Source: Anaerofilum hominis
Lineage (GTDB): Bacteria; Bacillota; Clostridia; Oscillospirales; Ruminococcaceae
Assembly (NCBI RefSeq): GCF_014287275.1
Contig: NZ_JACONZ010000001.1
Location: forward strand, 310,001 to 374,000
Direction: 5' to 3'
DNA: 64,000 nt
Shown: in pieces, positions 7,744 through 16,900 of the stretch
How the letters are laid out: each line of letters starts with the position of its first letter
How positions within the stretch are numbered: the stretch's first letter is position 1
Notes under the pieces: generated by a model
Seen by the model: only the letters and a program-made list of their open reading frames with translations
Databases searched by the model: none
Told to the model about the DNA's origin: nothing
Program-made: the position numbers and the translations under genes

Positions 7744-9279
7744 TCAGCGATATTCCACGGGCACGCCCGCGTCCTGCAATTGTTGAAAAGTCTCCTCCGC
7801 CCGGCTTGGCGCCGGCTCTTCCGCAGCCGTCTGCTTCTGATAGGGGCCGATGGAATACCGCTCGCCGGTGACCTGCGCGATCAGCCCCTTGAGCCGCTCG
7901 GAAGAATCCTTGTTGGTCTTCATAAACTTTAAAAACAGCGCGCTGCCGTCGATGAGCACCCGCCGCCCCTGCAGATAAGCGCTGCTGCCCACCAGGAAAC
8001 CGTGCACCATGGGGTCGCTCTGCTCCGACAGGGCGATCACCTGGGGCCAGAACGCGCAGGGCTGCGCGGCGGCCGCCTGCGCCCCCTCGCCCGGGGCCGG
8101 ACGCGGCGGTGGGGCGGGCGGCACGGCAGACGGCTCCTCTCGGGCGCTCTGCGGCGGTGCGGCGGGGGCCGGGACGCTTTTTTCCGTGACCGGGGACGCC
8201 GCCGGGACGCCGCAAAGGGTGAAAAGGGCGAGTTCCAGTTCAATGCGCGGGTCGGTGCCCCGCCCCATGCGGTCCAGGCAGTCGCCCAGCCCCCGCATCG
8301 CCGTGACGGCCGCCGCCAGCGGCACCTGCCCCGCCTCCGCCCGGTAGCGTTCCCGGTCGGCGGCGGAAAGGCTGAGCCCCAGTTCGCCCGCACCCGCGCC
8401 CAGCAGCATGATGGTGCGGTAATGGGCGATCAGCTCCTCGCACAGCCGCTTCATGTCGATAGAGCTCTCGCGCAAAGACGCCACCAGGCCGATGGCCCGG
8501 GTCGCGTCCCCCGCGGTGATCGCCTGTGAAAAGCTGAAAAGATAGCTCTTGTCGGTGACGCCCGCCATGCGGCGCACCAGAGCCTCATCCACTGTTTTTT
8601 CCGCCGACGCGCAGGTGTCCAGGATGGAAAGGCCGTCCCGCAGCGCGCCGTCCGCCAGCTGGGCGATCAGGGCCGCGGCGTCGGGGGAAAGCGTGATCCC
8701 CTCTTTTTCCGCCACCATCTCCAGCCGTTTCTGAATGGTCTCCTGCCGGATGCGGCCGAAGTCGTACCGCTGACAGCGGGAGAGCACGGTGGCCGGCACT
8801 TTCTGGATCTCGGTGGTGGCCAAAATAAAGATGACGTGGGAGGGAGGCTCTTCCATGATCTTGAGCAGCGCGTTGAAAGCGCTGTTGGAGAGCATATGCA
8901 CCTCGTCGATGATATATACCTTATATTTGCAGTTTGCAGGCGTGTAGACGGCCTCGTCCCGCAGGGCACGGATGTCGTCGATGCCGGTGTTGGACGCCGC
9001 GTCGATCTCGACCACGTCCAGGATACTGCCCTCTTCCAGGCCGCGGCAGATGTCGCACTCGCCGCAGGGCTCGCCGCCGCGGGGGGAAAGGCAGTTGACC
9101 GCCTTGGCAAAGATCTTTGCACAGGTCGTCTTGCCGGTGCCCCGGGTGCCGGTAAAGATATAGGCGTGCCCCACCCGGCCTTTTTCGATCTGATTTTTCA
9201 GTGCGGCGGTGATGGCGTCCTGGCCGAACACATCGCCAAAAGTCTTGGGCCGGTATTTGCGGTAAAGCGCGTGATACAT
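7744..9279 (-). CDS. dnaX: DNA polymerase III gamma/tau subunit
   Basis: The clamp-loader ATPase, 511 residues from the ATG at 9279, which is preceded by GGAGGGGG; longer in-frame starts would run through the SRP RNA gene. Domains: MYHALYRKYRPKTFGDVFGQ start, Walker A GTRGTGKTTCAKIF (about 44-57), a zinc module (CGECDIC), Walker B VYIIDEVHML, the sensor/arginine-finger region LSRCQRYDF, then the oligomerisation domain, a Pro/Ala-rich linker around 370-410 and a short C-terminal region. I did not find a convincing A-rich slippery site for a gamma form. ffs lies just upstream, as in many Firmicutes. Confidence 0.96.
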   Translation of the reverse strand: MYHALYRKYRPKTFGDVFGQDAITAALKNQIEKGRVGHAYIFTGTRGTGKTTCAKIFAKAVNCLSPRGGEPCGECDICRGLEEGSILDVVEIDAASNTGIDDIRALRDEAVYTPANCKYKVYIIDEVHMLSNSAFNALLKIMEEPPSHVIFILATTEIQKVPATVLSRCQRYDFGRIRQETIQKRLEMVAEKEGITLSPDAAALIAQLADGALRDGLSILDTCASAEKTVDEALVRRMAGVTDKSYLFSFSQAITAGDATRAIGLVASLRESSIDMKRLCEELIAHYRTIMLLGAGAGELGLSLSAADRERYRAEAGQVPLAAAVTAMRGLGDCLDRMGRGTDPRIELELALFTLCGVPAASPVTEKSVPAPAAPPQSAREEPSAVPPAPPPRPAPGEGAQAAAAQPCAFWPQVIALSEQSDPMVHGFLVGSSAYLQGRRVLIDGSALFLKFMKTNKDSSERLKGLIAQVTGERYSIGPYQKQTAAEEPAPSRAEETFQQLQDAGVPVEYR

Positions 9280-9295
9280 GGCAGACGCCCCCCTC

Positions 9296-9322
9296 CACGA
9301 AAAAACAGGACCCGGAAAAAGG
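9296..9322 (-). terminator. Terminator at the 3' end of SRP RNA
   Basis: On the minus strand the short hairpin AGGcCC TTTTTCC GGGtCCT is followed by six Ts. It lies just before the dnaX ribosome binding site. Confidence 0.6.
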
Positions 9323-9481
9323 GCCTCATGCCCCCGATACGAAGCGCAGGCTTGCTGCGGCGCACAAAGGAAACCACTTAATGCTGCTCGGTTCCCCGCC
9401 TGACATGGTTCATGGCCCTTCATCGCACAGGGCCAACGCTTCGTATCCGGGGCACGCGGCCGCCGCCCCGTGTCCATTAAC
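9301..9481 (-). ncRNA. ffs: Signal recognition particle RNA
   Basis: The RNA is bounded by a promoter (9488-9516) and a T-run after a hairpin (about 9296-9322). Its core shows the SRP helix 8 pattern CAUGUCAGG..GGGGAACC..AGCAGCAUUAAG with a GGAA tetraloop. The distal helix is formed by CCCCGGATACGAAGCG and CGCTTCGTATCGGGGG (rc of about 9437-9453 and 9330-9345). It directs nascent membrane and secreted proteins to the translocon with Ffh. Position directly before dnaX is conserved. Exact ends are inferred from promoter and terminator; the structured core is about 125 nt. Confidence 0.85.
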
Positions 9482-9487
9482 AGAATA

Positions 9488-9516
9488 ATTATAGCCGAAA
9501 ACGGCGCAAAGCGCAA
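9488..9516 (-). promoter_or_regulatory. Promoter of the SRP RNA gene
   Basis: TTGCGC, 17-bp spacer, TATAAT on the minus strand, placing the transcript start near 9481 and fitting the 5' arm of the SRP RNA. Confidence 0.7.
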
Positions 9517-9895
9517 GAGGGGCGCCTCTCCTTTTTATCCCGGACGCCGCCGATCCCCTTCCGCCCGCCCGCCCGCGCCGCCCGGCTGCATGCCGTGTGA
9601 TGGGCGGGGTGCCGCGGCCTATGGGATAGAATGGGGCGCAAAGGCGGCAATTATGCTTTTGTCCGCCCCGCGCCCCTCCCAAAACCGGCCGCCGGAAAAG
9701 CGGCGGCGGGTGAGGCCCTGACGGCGATCCTACCCCGGGCATCCTCCAGCGGCCGGTCCCGGCAGACAGATGCCGGGCAGGCCCGGGTCAAACGGAGAAC
9801 AAAGCGGTCTCCCCCGCTCTGGATGGCCGTTCCCGGACACGGTCAAAAGGCGTCCCAAAACGGAAAAGCAGGCTCGCGGGGCTGTTTTCGCGCCC
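9517..9895. other. GC-rich intergenic gap, nothing recognised
   Basis: Between the ffs promoter and the end of the first nucleoside hydrolase gene I find no gene, RNA or clear terminator. It contains short GC-rich inverted segments (for example GGCCGCCGG..CGGCGG near 9690) without a T-run. Confidence 0.5.
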
Positions 9896-10822
9896 TCAGC
9901 GGCAGCAGTCGAAAATCATCTTTTTGAAGCGCTCCGCGTCGATCTTGGTCACCAGCGCGCTGTTCTCCGGCTCGCCGCCGCGCCTTTCAAAATCATAAAC
10001 CAGCTCTCCCGGCGCCAGCACGCTCTGCAGCTCGCAGCGGGTAAAGGCGGGCTTTTTTTCCAGCGCCAGCCCCGGCTCAAGATAGCAGGCCATGGCGGTG
10101 GGGTCGGGCATGATGAGTTCCTCATAGCCGTATTTTGCCAGCGTATAGTCGATCAGCGTGCGGTTACAGTCCACAAAAAAGCGGGCTTGCGGGGTGCCCA
10201 GGGCGTAGAGCGCGTCCAGCTCCTGCCGATCAAAGGCCGCCGCTCCAAAGCAGACGTCGAGCGGCACAAAGGTGATGTGGATGCCCGCTCCCAGTAGGAT
10301 CTGCGCCGCCTCGGGGTCCACCAGGATATTGAACTCGCTGCAGGGCCAATGGGGGTTGAGCTGACGGTACTGGCCGCCCATGGCAGTGATGGAGCGCACT
10401 TTGCTCATCGCCTGCGGGTAAAGGCGGACAGCCATGGCAAGGTTGGTGAGCGGCCCCAGCGTGACGATGTCGATGCCCTCGTTCTCCTGCACCAGACGGG
10501 CGATGGCGTCGGCCGCGTGCTCCCGCTCCAGCGGGATGCCGGGGTCCGGGTATCCCCTGTCCCCCAGCCCGTCCTGGCCATGGACCTGCTGGGCTGTGAT
10601 CTGCCGCCGCCACAGCGGCTGGCCGCAGCCCCGATAAACCGGCGGGCGATAGCTGTCCGCCATTGCGATCGAGACCATGGCGTTGCGGGTGGCCGCCTCC
10701 ACCGGCACGTTGCCCGCCACGGTGGTGACGGCCTCCACTTTCACATCCGGGCAGCGCAGGGCCAGCACCAGCGCGATCGCGTCGTCCGACGCGGTATCGG
10801 TGTCAATGATCAGCTTTCTCAC
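9896..10822 (-). CDS. Nucleoside hydrolase (IUNH family), first copy
   Basis: Predicted to cleave the N-glycosidic bond of ribonucleosides for purine/pyrimidine salvage. The 308-residue product keeps the family N-terminal calcium/ribose motif DTDTASDDAIAL (residues 7-18) and a second metal-site Asp in MPDPTAMACYL, where many relatives have HD. GTG at 10822 is chosen because GGGAGGGGAGGG precedes it and the family motif then starts at residue 7; longer starts overlap the upstream gene. It overlaps that gene by four bases (GTGA), so the two are translationally coupled. Substrate preference cannot be read from the sequence. Confidence 0.9.
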   Translation of the reverse strand: MRKLIIDTDTASDDAIALVLALRCPDVKVEAVTTVAGNVPVEAATRNAMVSIAMADSYRPPVYRGCGQPLWRRQITAQQVHGQDGLGDRGYPDPGIPLEREHAADAIARLVQENEGIDIVTLGPLTNLAMAVRLYPQAMSKVRSITAMGGQYRQLNPHWPCSEFNILVDPEAAQILLGAGIHITFVPLDVCFGAAAFDRQELDALYALGTPQARFFVDCNRTLIDYTLAKYGYEELIMPDPTAMACYLEPGLALEKKPAFTRCELQSVLAPGELVYDFERRGGEPENSALVTKIDAERFKKMIFDCCR

Positions 10823-11757
10823 TTTGCGCCCTCCCCTCCCAATGTTTTGCACAGGCAGGCGGCCAGCGCCCGCCGGTCCAGCGCAGTGACGACCCGCGCC
10901 GTTTTTTCCTCTTCCGGCGCCTTGCCGTCCAGAACGGTCTGTCCCAGAGTAGCTGCCCCGGAAACATCCGCCCGCACCTTGCAGCGCAGGGAACCGAGGA
11001 TCCACTCGGGATGGGCGAGGCAGGCGGCCGCAGCGGCCTCCGGCAGCGCAAAAAACGCCTCGCCGTACCGCGCCCTGTGATACTCCGCCTGCCAGGCGCC
11101 GCCCTGCACGCAGAGCTCCGCCGCCGGGTCACCAGAAGCGCGCAGCGCCGCCAGCTCCGCTTCTTCCAGGCGCGCATCCGCAAGGCCGGTCTCCGCGGGG
11201 AAGAGCAGCAGCGGCACCCCTGAGCGGAAGACGGCGTCGGCCGCGTGGGGGTCTGTAAAGACGTTGAATTCCGCAGCCGCGGTGTGGGAGGCGCGGGAGA
11301 GCCCACAGCCTGCCACCGCCGCGATGCAGCTGATATTCCCGGCAATGTCCGGGGCTTTGCGCAGCGCCAGTGCCAGGTTTGTCATCGGCCCCAGGGCCAA
11401 AATCGTGACCTCCCGCTCTGCGCGCAGGATGCGGATCAGCGCGTTCACCGCGTGTTCCGGCCCGGCCGCAGGGCCGGGCCCGGCAAACGCGTTCCCCGAC
11501 AGCCCGTCCGCGCCCCACGGGCCGGGCTGCGCCGCAGCCGGGCGCACCAGCGGCCGGTCGCAGCCCGCATACAGCGGCGCGCCGCCTGCCCCCGCCCGCC
11601 CGATCGCCAGCGCGCTGTTGCGGCAGGCACAGGCCAGCGGCACCGCGCCCGCCACCGCGGTGACCGCCAGCACCTGCAGCTGCGGCGTCCGCAGCGAAAA
11701 CGCGATGGCGGACGCGTCGCCGGACGCAGTGTCCGCGTCGATGATCAATTTTTGCAA
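10819..11757 (-). CDS. Nucleoside hydrolase-like protein with altered active site
   Basis: The 312-residue protein has the IUNH fold landmarks (LIIDADTASGDASAIAF, LALGPMTNLALAL, AAEFNVFTDPHAA). However, the DxDxxxDD motif reads DADTASGD, with Gly replacing the first Asp of the pair, and the C-terminal metal-site Asp region reads LPEAAAAACLA with Glu. In characterised family members these Asp residues bind calcium and ribose. Activity may be lost or altered. Start: TTG at 11757 with GGAAGGAAG upstream; no ATG is available in frame nearby, so the start is uncertain. It is the upstream partner of the GTGA-coupled pair. Confidence 0.8.
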   Translation of the reverse strand: MQKLIIDADTASGDASAIAFSLRTPQLQVLAVTAVAGAVPLACACRNSALAIGRAGAGGAPLYAGCDRPLVRPAAAQPGPWGADGLSGNAFAGPGPAAGPEHAVNALIRILRAEREVTILALGPMTNLALALRKAPDIAGNISCIAAVAGCGLSRASHTAAAEFNVFTDPHAADAVFRSGVPLLLFPAETGLADARLEEAELAALRASGDPAAELCVQGGAWQAEYHRARYGEAFFALPEAAAAACLAHPEWILGSLRCKVRADVSGAATLGQTVLDGKAPEEEKTARVVTALDRRALAACLCKTLGGEGAK

Positions 11758-12044
11758 AGTTTCCAGCTTCCTTCCCCTGTGTTCTCTTTCCCCCTCATGG
11801 TACCACATCCGGGACTGGTTGAAAACCGGCAAACGGCACAAAGATGTCTTTTCTGTTCCGCCGTCAGGAACCGCCCTTTCCACGGCCGCGGCCCGGGGCG
11901 TGGCCCGCGCCGGCCTCCCGATCGGAAAAATCGATCTGTTTTTCTGGGACGCTGTTTTCGGCCGCCGCGTTTTATTTTTGCGCGAACTGTGGTACAATAA
12001 TGCGGAAATACACTTCTACAGACAACTGACAAGGGGGATCGCCC

Positions 12045-12614
12045 ATGACCTGGGAGGAATTGAAAAGCGAATGCCTGACCTGCACCAAATGCGGCCTTTG
12101 CGAGACCCGCACCAATGTGGTTTTCGGGGACGGCGTCGCCGATGCGGAGGTATTGTTCATCGGCGAGGGGCCGGGCCAGAATGAGGACGAACAGGGCCTG
12201 CCCTTTGTGGGGCGCAGCGGGGCGCTGCTGGACACGTTTCTGCGCACCATTGATCTGGACCGCAAAAAAAACATCTTCATCACCAATACCGTCAAATGCC
12301 GCCCGCCGCAGAACCGCGACCCTCAGCCCGACGAGCGCGCAGCCTGCCTGCCCTGGCTGCGGGAGCAGTTCCGCATCCTGAAGCCCAAGATCGTGGTCTG
12401 TCTGGGACGTATCGCCGCCCAGCAGATCATCCGGCCCGACTACTCGGTGACCCGCGAACACGGCCAGTTCACCGAAAAAGACGGGGTGCTGTTTATGGGC
12501 ACCTTCCACCCCGCCGCGCTGCTGCGCAGCCCGGGCAACAAGCCCATCGCCTTTGAAGATTTTGCCGCCCTGCGCGACAAGATCCGCGAGGTGTGCGACC
12601 ACACCTATGACTGA
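12045..12614 (+). CDS. Type-4 uracil-DNA glycosylase with Fe-S cluster
   Basis: Removes uracil from DNA to start base excision repair. The 189-residue protein has the family-4 pattern: N-terminal CTKC and a later Cys in VKCRPPQNR contributing to the 4Fe-4S cluster, the uracil-binding motif [20 protein letters not shown] (about 41-60), [14 protein letters not shown], and the C-terminal HPAALLR loop. AAGGGGG before ATG fits. It stands alone on the plus strand between minus-strand genes, with a strong terminator immediately after it. Confidence 0.93.
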   Translation: MTWEELKSECLTCTKCGLCETRTNVVFGDGVADAEVLFIGEGPGQNEDEQGLPFVGRSGALLDTFLRTIDLDRKKNIFITNTVKCRPPQNRDPQPDERAACLPWLREQFRILKPKIVVCLGRIAAQQIIRPDYSVTREHGQFTEKDGVLFMGTFHPAALLRSPGNKPIAFEDFAALRDKIREVCDHTYD

Positions 12615-12623
12615 ACCGGAACC

Positions 12624-12656
12624 CAAAAATGCCGCGGCTTCTGCCGCGGCATTTTT
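12624..12656. terminator. Terminator between the convergent glycosylase and EAL genes
   Basis: AAAAATGCCGCGGC ttct GCCGCGGCATTTTT is symmetric, with A-run and T-run on either side, so it can act in both directions. Confidence 0.9.
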
Positions 12657-12704
12657 GATCTGCAGGGCCGGCCCGCGCCTGTCACACGGCCGGACAAAGC
12701 CCCC

Positions 12705-14426
12705 CTACTGCTTTTTTTCAAATCTTTCGATCAGCTGGCCGACGGTCATCGGGCGGCCGAACCAAAAACCCTGGATGTAATCCGCCTGCGCGGCCAGCAC
12801 CAGGCGGTACTCGTCCTCGTCCTCTACCCCCTCCTGGCAGACCTCCGCCCCCACCTGGTGGCAGAGCAGAGAGATAAACTTTAAAAACACCTCGTCAAAT
12901 TCACTGCGGTTTTGGCTCTGCACAAAAGAGCGGTCCACCTTGACCACGTCCACCGGCATCTGCTTGAGGATGCCCAGCGCCGTATAACCGGTGCCAAAAT
13001 CGTCCACCGCCACGCCCACGCCCAGCTGGTGAAAGCGCTCCATCAGCTGCGCGGTCTCTTCAAGGCGGTCGATGACGCAGGACTCGGTCAGCTCAATGAT
13101 CAGCCTGCCGTCCCCCAGCGGAAAAGCCTCCAGCTCCCGGCGCACAAAATCCAGCAGATTCTCCTCCACCCCACCGTCCAGATCGACAAGCTGTTTATAG
13201 GAGACATTGACGCTCATCGACAAACCGGGAAACACCTGCTGCAGCCGGTGCGCCTGCAGCACGGCCTCATGCATCGCCCATTTCCCCACCCGGCGGATCA
13301 GGCCGCAGTTTTCCAGCACCGGGATGAACTCGGCCGGGCCGATGCCGGGAAATTCGGGGCAGTTCCAGCGCAAAAGCGCCTCCACGCCGTGCAGCTCTCC
13401 CGTCTGCGCCCGCACCTGGGGCTGATAGAGCAGGGTGAACCCGGCGCAGCCATGCTCCACGCTCTCCTGCAGGCGCAGGATGAGCTCGCTGCTCCGCTCG
13501 CTGTCGTCCAGCACTTCCTGCGAAAAAAAGCACAGCCGGTTTTTGCCGTGTTTCTTGGCGTAATCGTACGCGCACTCGGCGCGCCGGTAAAGCTCTTCAT
13601 AGCCCAGAGCGTCCTGGGGGCAGAGCGCGCAGCCCGCCGAGACGGTGCAGTAATACTTTTTGCCGTCCAGTTCCTGCTGATGGTCCAGCTGGCGCTGGAG
13701 CTTCTCGTAGAGGGCGGCGATCTCCGCCGCGCCGCAATGGCCCACCAAAAGGCCGTACTGATCGCCTGACAGCCGGTAAAGGGAGGCGTTGCCGGGCAGG
13801 CTGGACAGCAGCTTCTGGGTGACGGCGCGCAGCACCTGATCGCCGAACTGCCGGTCATACCGCTCGTTGATCTGGCGGAAATTGTCCATGCCCAGCACCA
13901 GCAGCCCAAAGGGGGCGTCCTCCGCCTCCCGCAAAAGGGTCTGGGTCTGATATTCAAACTCCACCTGGTTGTAAAGGCCGGTCTGCTGGTCCACCTTGTT
14001 GCGCCGCCCCATATCGGAGATATAACCCGCAAAAAGGGCCGGCTCGCCCGAGGCGTCGCACAGTCGGATGCCCCTGCACTGCAGCCAGACCCACTGCCCG
14101 CGCCGGTTTTGGGCGCGGTATTCCACGATGTGGTAGTTGACACGGCTGTAGTCGTAGGGTTCGGTATTGGCCTCATAAAAGCGCTGCCAGTCCTGCGGAT
14201 GGATGATGGGCTTCCACTTCGGCACCGGGTCGTGGATCACCTCGCCGGGCAGCGCGAACTCTTCGATCATGCGCGCGGGATAGCGGATGGTGTTGGTGTG
14301 CAGATTGCACACGTAAACATATTCGTCGGTGCTGCCCACCAACGCGTCGTATAAAAGGCTCTCGTCATAGGCAAACCGCGCCGCGGCCTGTGCGATCTGC
14401 CGGGCACTTTCGATCTCACGAGACAT
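12705..14426 (-). CDS. PAS-GGDEF-EAL protein, probable c-di-GMP phosphodiesterase
   Basis: This 573-residue cytoplasmic protein has a PAS-like sensor (about 25-140), a GGDEF domain (about 143-300) and an EAL domain (about 320-573). The GGDEF signature is degenerate (LSGDQYGLLV), so cyclase activity is unlikely, though GTP could bind. The EAL domain looks active: EALLRW, the Glu of ELTES, VDDFGTGYTAL, the Lys in VVKVDRSF and QEGVED. It probably degrades c-di-GMP in response to a PAS signal. The ATG at 14426 follows a weak AGGGG; longer in-frame starts are possible. No cyclase gene is in the window. Confidence 0.92.
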   Translation of the reverse strand: MSREIESARQIAQAAARFAYDESLLYDALVGSTDEYVYVCNLHTNTIRYPARMIEEFALPGEVIHDPVPKWKPIIHPQDWQRFYEANTEPYDYSRVNYHIVEYRAQNRRGQWVWLQCRGIRLCDASGEPALFAGYISDMGRRNKVDQQTGLYNQVEFEYQTQTLLREAEDAPFGLLVLGMDNFRQINERYDRQFGDQVLRAVTQKLLSSLPGNASLYRLSGDQYGLLVGHCGAAEIAALYEKLQRQLDHQQELDGKKYYCTVSAGCALCPQDALGYEELYRRAECAYDYAKKHGKNRLCFFSQEVLDDSERSSELILRLQESVEHGCAGFTLLYQPQVRAQTGELHGVEALLRWNCPEFPGIGPAEFIPVLENCGLIRRVGKWAMHEAVLQAHRLQQVFPGLSMSVNVSYKQLVDLDGGVEENLLDFVRRELEAFPLGDGRLIIELTESCVIDRLEETAQLMERFHQLGVGVAVDDFGTGYTALGILKQMPVDVVKVDRSFVQSQNRSEFDEVFLKFISLLCHQVGAEVCQEGVEDEDEYRLVLAAQADYIQGFWFGRPMTVGQLIERFEKKQ

Positions 14427-14602
14427 GTTCCATCGCCCCTTTCGCCCTGCCGGGCCGGCTGAAATGCGCGCTTTCCCTGTTACAAGATATAGGATAACAC
14501 ACCTTTTGCGCCCGCGCAATTGGTTTGGCGATTTCGGGCAAAAAAAGTCACCTATTTTTTGTTGTTGTCGGTTTTATTTTGATATAAGACTCATTTATCT
14601 CC

Positions 14603-14653
14603 AAAAAAAGGCGGATAAACCGGCGCAGCTGCACCGGTTATCCGCCTTTTTTT
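14603..14653 (-). terminator. Terminator of the two-component operon
   Basis: AAAAAAAGGCGGATAAACCGG / CCGGTTaTCCGCCTTTTTTT, a long stem with A and T tracts on both sides, lies about 30 bp after the sensor kinase stop. Confidence 0.9.
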
Positions 14654-14680
14654 ATCTTTTGCAGCCGCGCCGGCCGCCGG

Positions 14681-16900
14681 TCAATCCAGATCTTCCCTGC
14701 CCGCGTTGGCGTCTTTGGGCCAGACCAGCTCCGCCTTGAACAGGTCGCCGTCCACATGCACGGCAAAGCGCCCGCCCTGCAGCTCCGTAAAGCTCTTGGC
14801 AATGGCCAGCCCCAGCCCCGAGCCATCGGTGTTGCGGGACTTATCGCCGCGCGCAAAGCGCTCGACGATCTCGTCTTCGCCAAAGTCCAGCTCTTCTGCC
14901 GAGACGTTTTTAAAGGTCACGGTGACCGCATCCTCCTCTTCACGCAGATCGATGTAGGCGCGGGTGTGGGGCATGCCGTACTTCGTGATATTGACGATCA
15001 GGTTTTCAAAGATGCGGCAGCTGCGCTGTCCGTCCAGCCGCAGCGGCACCCGGTGGTCGGGCAGGTTCCAGCGAAAGTCGATGCCGCTGGCCCCGATCTT
15101 GTCCTCCAGCTCATACTCGACCTGCTTGAGCAGCGCCGCCAGGTCCACCTCGGCAAAATGCAGCGTCACATTGCCGCTGGCTGCCTTGCTCACCTCAAAC
15201 AGGTCCTCGATGAGCCGTTTGAGCCGCTGAGACTTTTTATCCAGCGTTTCCACATAGCTTCTGCGCTGTTCCTCGGTGAGGGAATCATCTTTGAGCAGGT
15301 CCACATAGGTGATGATGGCGGTGAGGGGCGTTTTCAGATCATGGGAAACGTTGGTGATCAGCTCAGTTTTCATGTTACGGCTGCGCACCTCGGTCTCCAC
15401 CGCCTTTTTAAAGCCGCTCTGCACCCGGTTGAGTTCTTCTTTCAGCGGGTCAAGGATGCCCAGATCCTCTTCGATGCGCAGGTCCAGATCGCCCTGCGCC
15501 ATCCGCCCGGTGGCGTCCAGCAGAGTCCGATAATCCTGCTGGATGCGGCCGACCCGTTTGCGCAGCACAAAAAACAGGATCGCGGTATAGGCCACCAGCC
15601 CCAGGATGCCGAAGACCCAGACGGTGCAGCAGAGGGCCAGGATGACAAAATTCACCGCCAGCAGCCGCAGCAGAGTTCTGGTGACGGAATCGGTCAGATC
15701 AATGCGGGTGGCGGCTTGCCACAAGCGTCTGAAGCCGCGCCCCACCCGGCGGCAGAACCGCACGATCAGGCTGCGCTGCGCAAAATAGGCGGCCGGACCC
15801 TGAAAAAAGATATTGGAGAGGCTGAGGGCGCAAAAGACCGCCAGCCCCAATATCGCAAAGAACACGGCGCACAGCAGCAGATTCGACAGCCCGCCCGCCA
15901 GGGCCGGGTCGTCCACCGAGGCGACCTCCTCCAGCCAGCGGGGGACCGTGCCGCGCACCACGTTAAAGGTCAGCTGCACTGCATTTTCTATGGCAAAAAG
16001 AACCGCAAACCCGCCTGCTATCGCCAATTCAAAGGGCAGCTTTGCAGCGATGCCCCGCCCCAGCCCCCAGGACCGCTTGAGGGTGAGCAGCAGCGCAAAA
16101 CCCGCCGCCGCAAGCGCCGCTGTGAGCGCCGCGCCGCCATAGCCGGTGTTTATAAAGTTGCGCAGGTCGCTCCAATAGGCCAAAGCGCCGATGCCCGCGC
16201 CGCCCACCGTGCGGGGCACGGCATAGAGGATGGTGAGCTCCCGGGGCGGCTGGCAGCCAAAGTCCTCCGCCGCCAGCTGGTCAAGGCTGTACTCTCCCAG
16301 ACGGAAGCGCCACAGGATGTCCTGATGGCCGGCCAGGACATAGTCCCCGCCCTCCCCGTAAAAGTCGGCGGGCATCTGCGCGCCGGCTGCGTCGAACTGC
16401 ATCGCCAGAAAATACTGGTACTCCTCCCCGGCAGCCTGGGTCACCCGGCCGTCTTTCCAAAAAGCGGTCAGGTCCTCCCGGCTGTTGGTGTAGATCTTAT
16501 CGCGCTTCTCGTCGATCACGGCCCAGAGCATCCCATCCAGCTGATCGCCGACCTGCGCGTCCCAGTTATAAAGCGTCTGGTCAAAGGTGCTGCGCTCCTC
16601 CATCCCGGCAGAAGCGCCGTCCGGGTCCTCCTCGTCCTGCGCCTGCTGCGCAGGGTAATAGACGTCGCTGGGCAGCAGGCTTTTGCCCTGCCACGACTCC
16701 TCCGCGCGCCAGTACAGGGTATAGTTGCTGGCCGCCATCAGCCAGACAAAATATTCCTGGTTAAAAAGCGCCTCGTCGCCGGACCAGCGCTGCTCATAAT
16801 AAAGCGGGGCGGCCCCTGTCAGCCCCACGGCCGCCGCCGCGGTCATCAATACGCACAGCAGCACGGCCACCCATCTATTCCTGGTCGATCTTGTATCCAA
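14681..16900 (-). CDS. Membrane sensor histidine kinase
   Basis: 739 residues. Residues 9-30 form a signal anchor, followed by an extracellular region to about 250, then about six more membrane segments between 255 and 450, and a HAMP-like linker (RMAQGDLDLRIEEDLGILDPL). HisKA has TNVSHDLKTPLTAI (His520). The ATPase domain has the N box FENLIVNITKYGM and GDKSRNTDGSGLGLAIAKS; the usual DxGxG G1 box is not evident, its place taken by VTFKNVSAEELDF. The start overlaps the regulator gene by 26 bp, indicating coupled translation with its cognate regulator. Confidence 0.92.
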   Translation of the reverse strand: MDTRSTRNRWVAVLLCVLMTAAAAVGLTGAAPLYYEQRWSGDEALFNQEYFVWLMAASNYTLYWRAEESWQGKSLLPSDVYYPAQQAQDEEDPDGASAGMEERSTFDQTLYNWDAQVGDQLDGMLWAVIDEKRDKIYTNSREDLTAFWKDGRVTQAAGEEYQYFLAMQFDAAGAQMPADFYGEGGDYVLAGHQDILWRFRLGEYSLDQLAAEDFGCQPPRELTILYAVPRTVGGAGIGALAYWSDLRNFINTGYGGAALTAALAAAGFALLLTLKRSWGLGRGIAAKLPFELAIAGGFAVLFAIENAVQLTFNVVRGTVPRWLEEVASVDDPALAGGLSNLLLCAVFFAILGLAVFCALSLSNIFFQGPAAYFAQRSLIVRFCRRVGRGFRRLWQAATRIDLTDSVTRTLLRLLAVNFVILALCCTVWVFGILGLVAYTAILFFVLRKRVGRIQQDYRTLLDATGRMAQGDLDLRIEEDLGILDPLKEELNRVQSGFKKAVETEVRSRNMKTELITNVSHDLKTPLTAIITYVDLLKDDSLTEEQRRSYVETLDKKSQRLKRLIEDLFEVSKAASGNVTLHFAEVDLAALLKQVEYELEDKIGASGIDFRWNLPDHRVPLRLDGQRSCRIFENLIVNITKYGMPHTRAYIDLREEEDAVTVTFKNVSAEELDFGEDEIVERFARGDKSRNTDGSGLGLAIAKSFTELQGGRFAVHVDGDLFKAELVWPKDANAGREDLD

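Noticed and set aside
9296..9516. Upstream extension of dnaX to 9516
   Set aside because: The extra 79 codons run through the SRP RNA gene, its promoter and terminator; the ATG at 9279 has the ribosome binding site and the conserved DnaX N-terminus.
12615..12704. CRISPR or attachment site near the GCCGCGGC hairpin
   Set aside because: A single symmetric hairpin with T-run is fully explained as a terminator.
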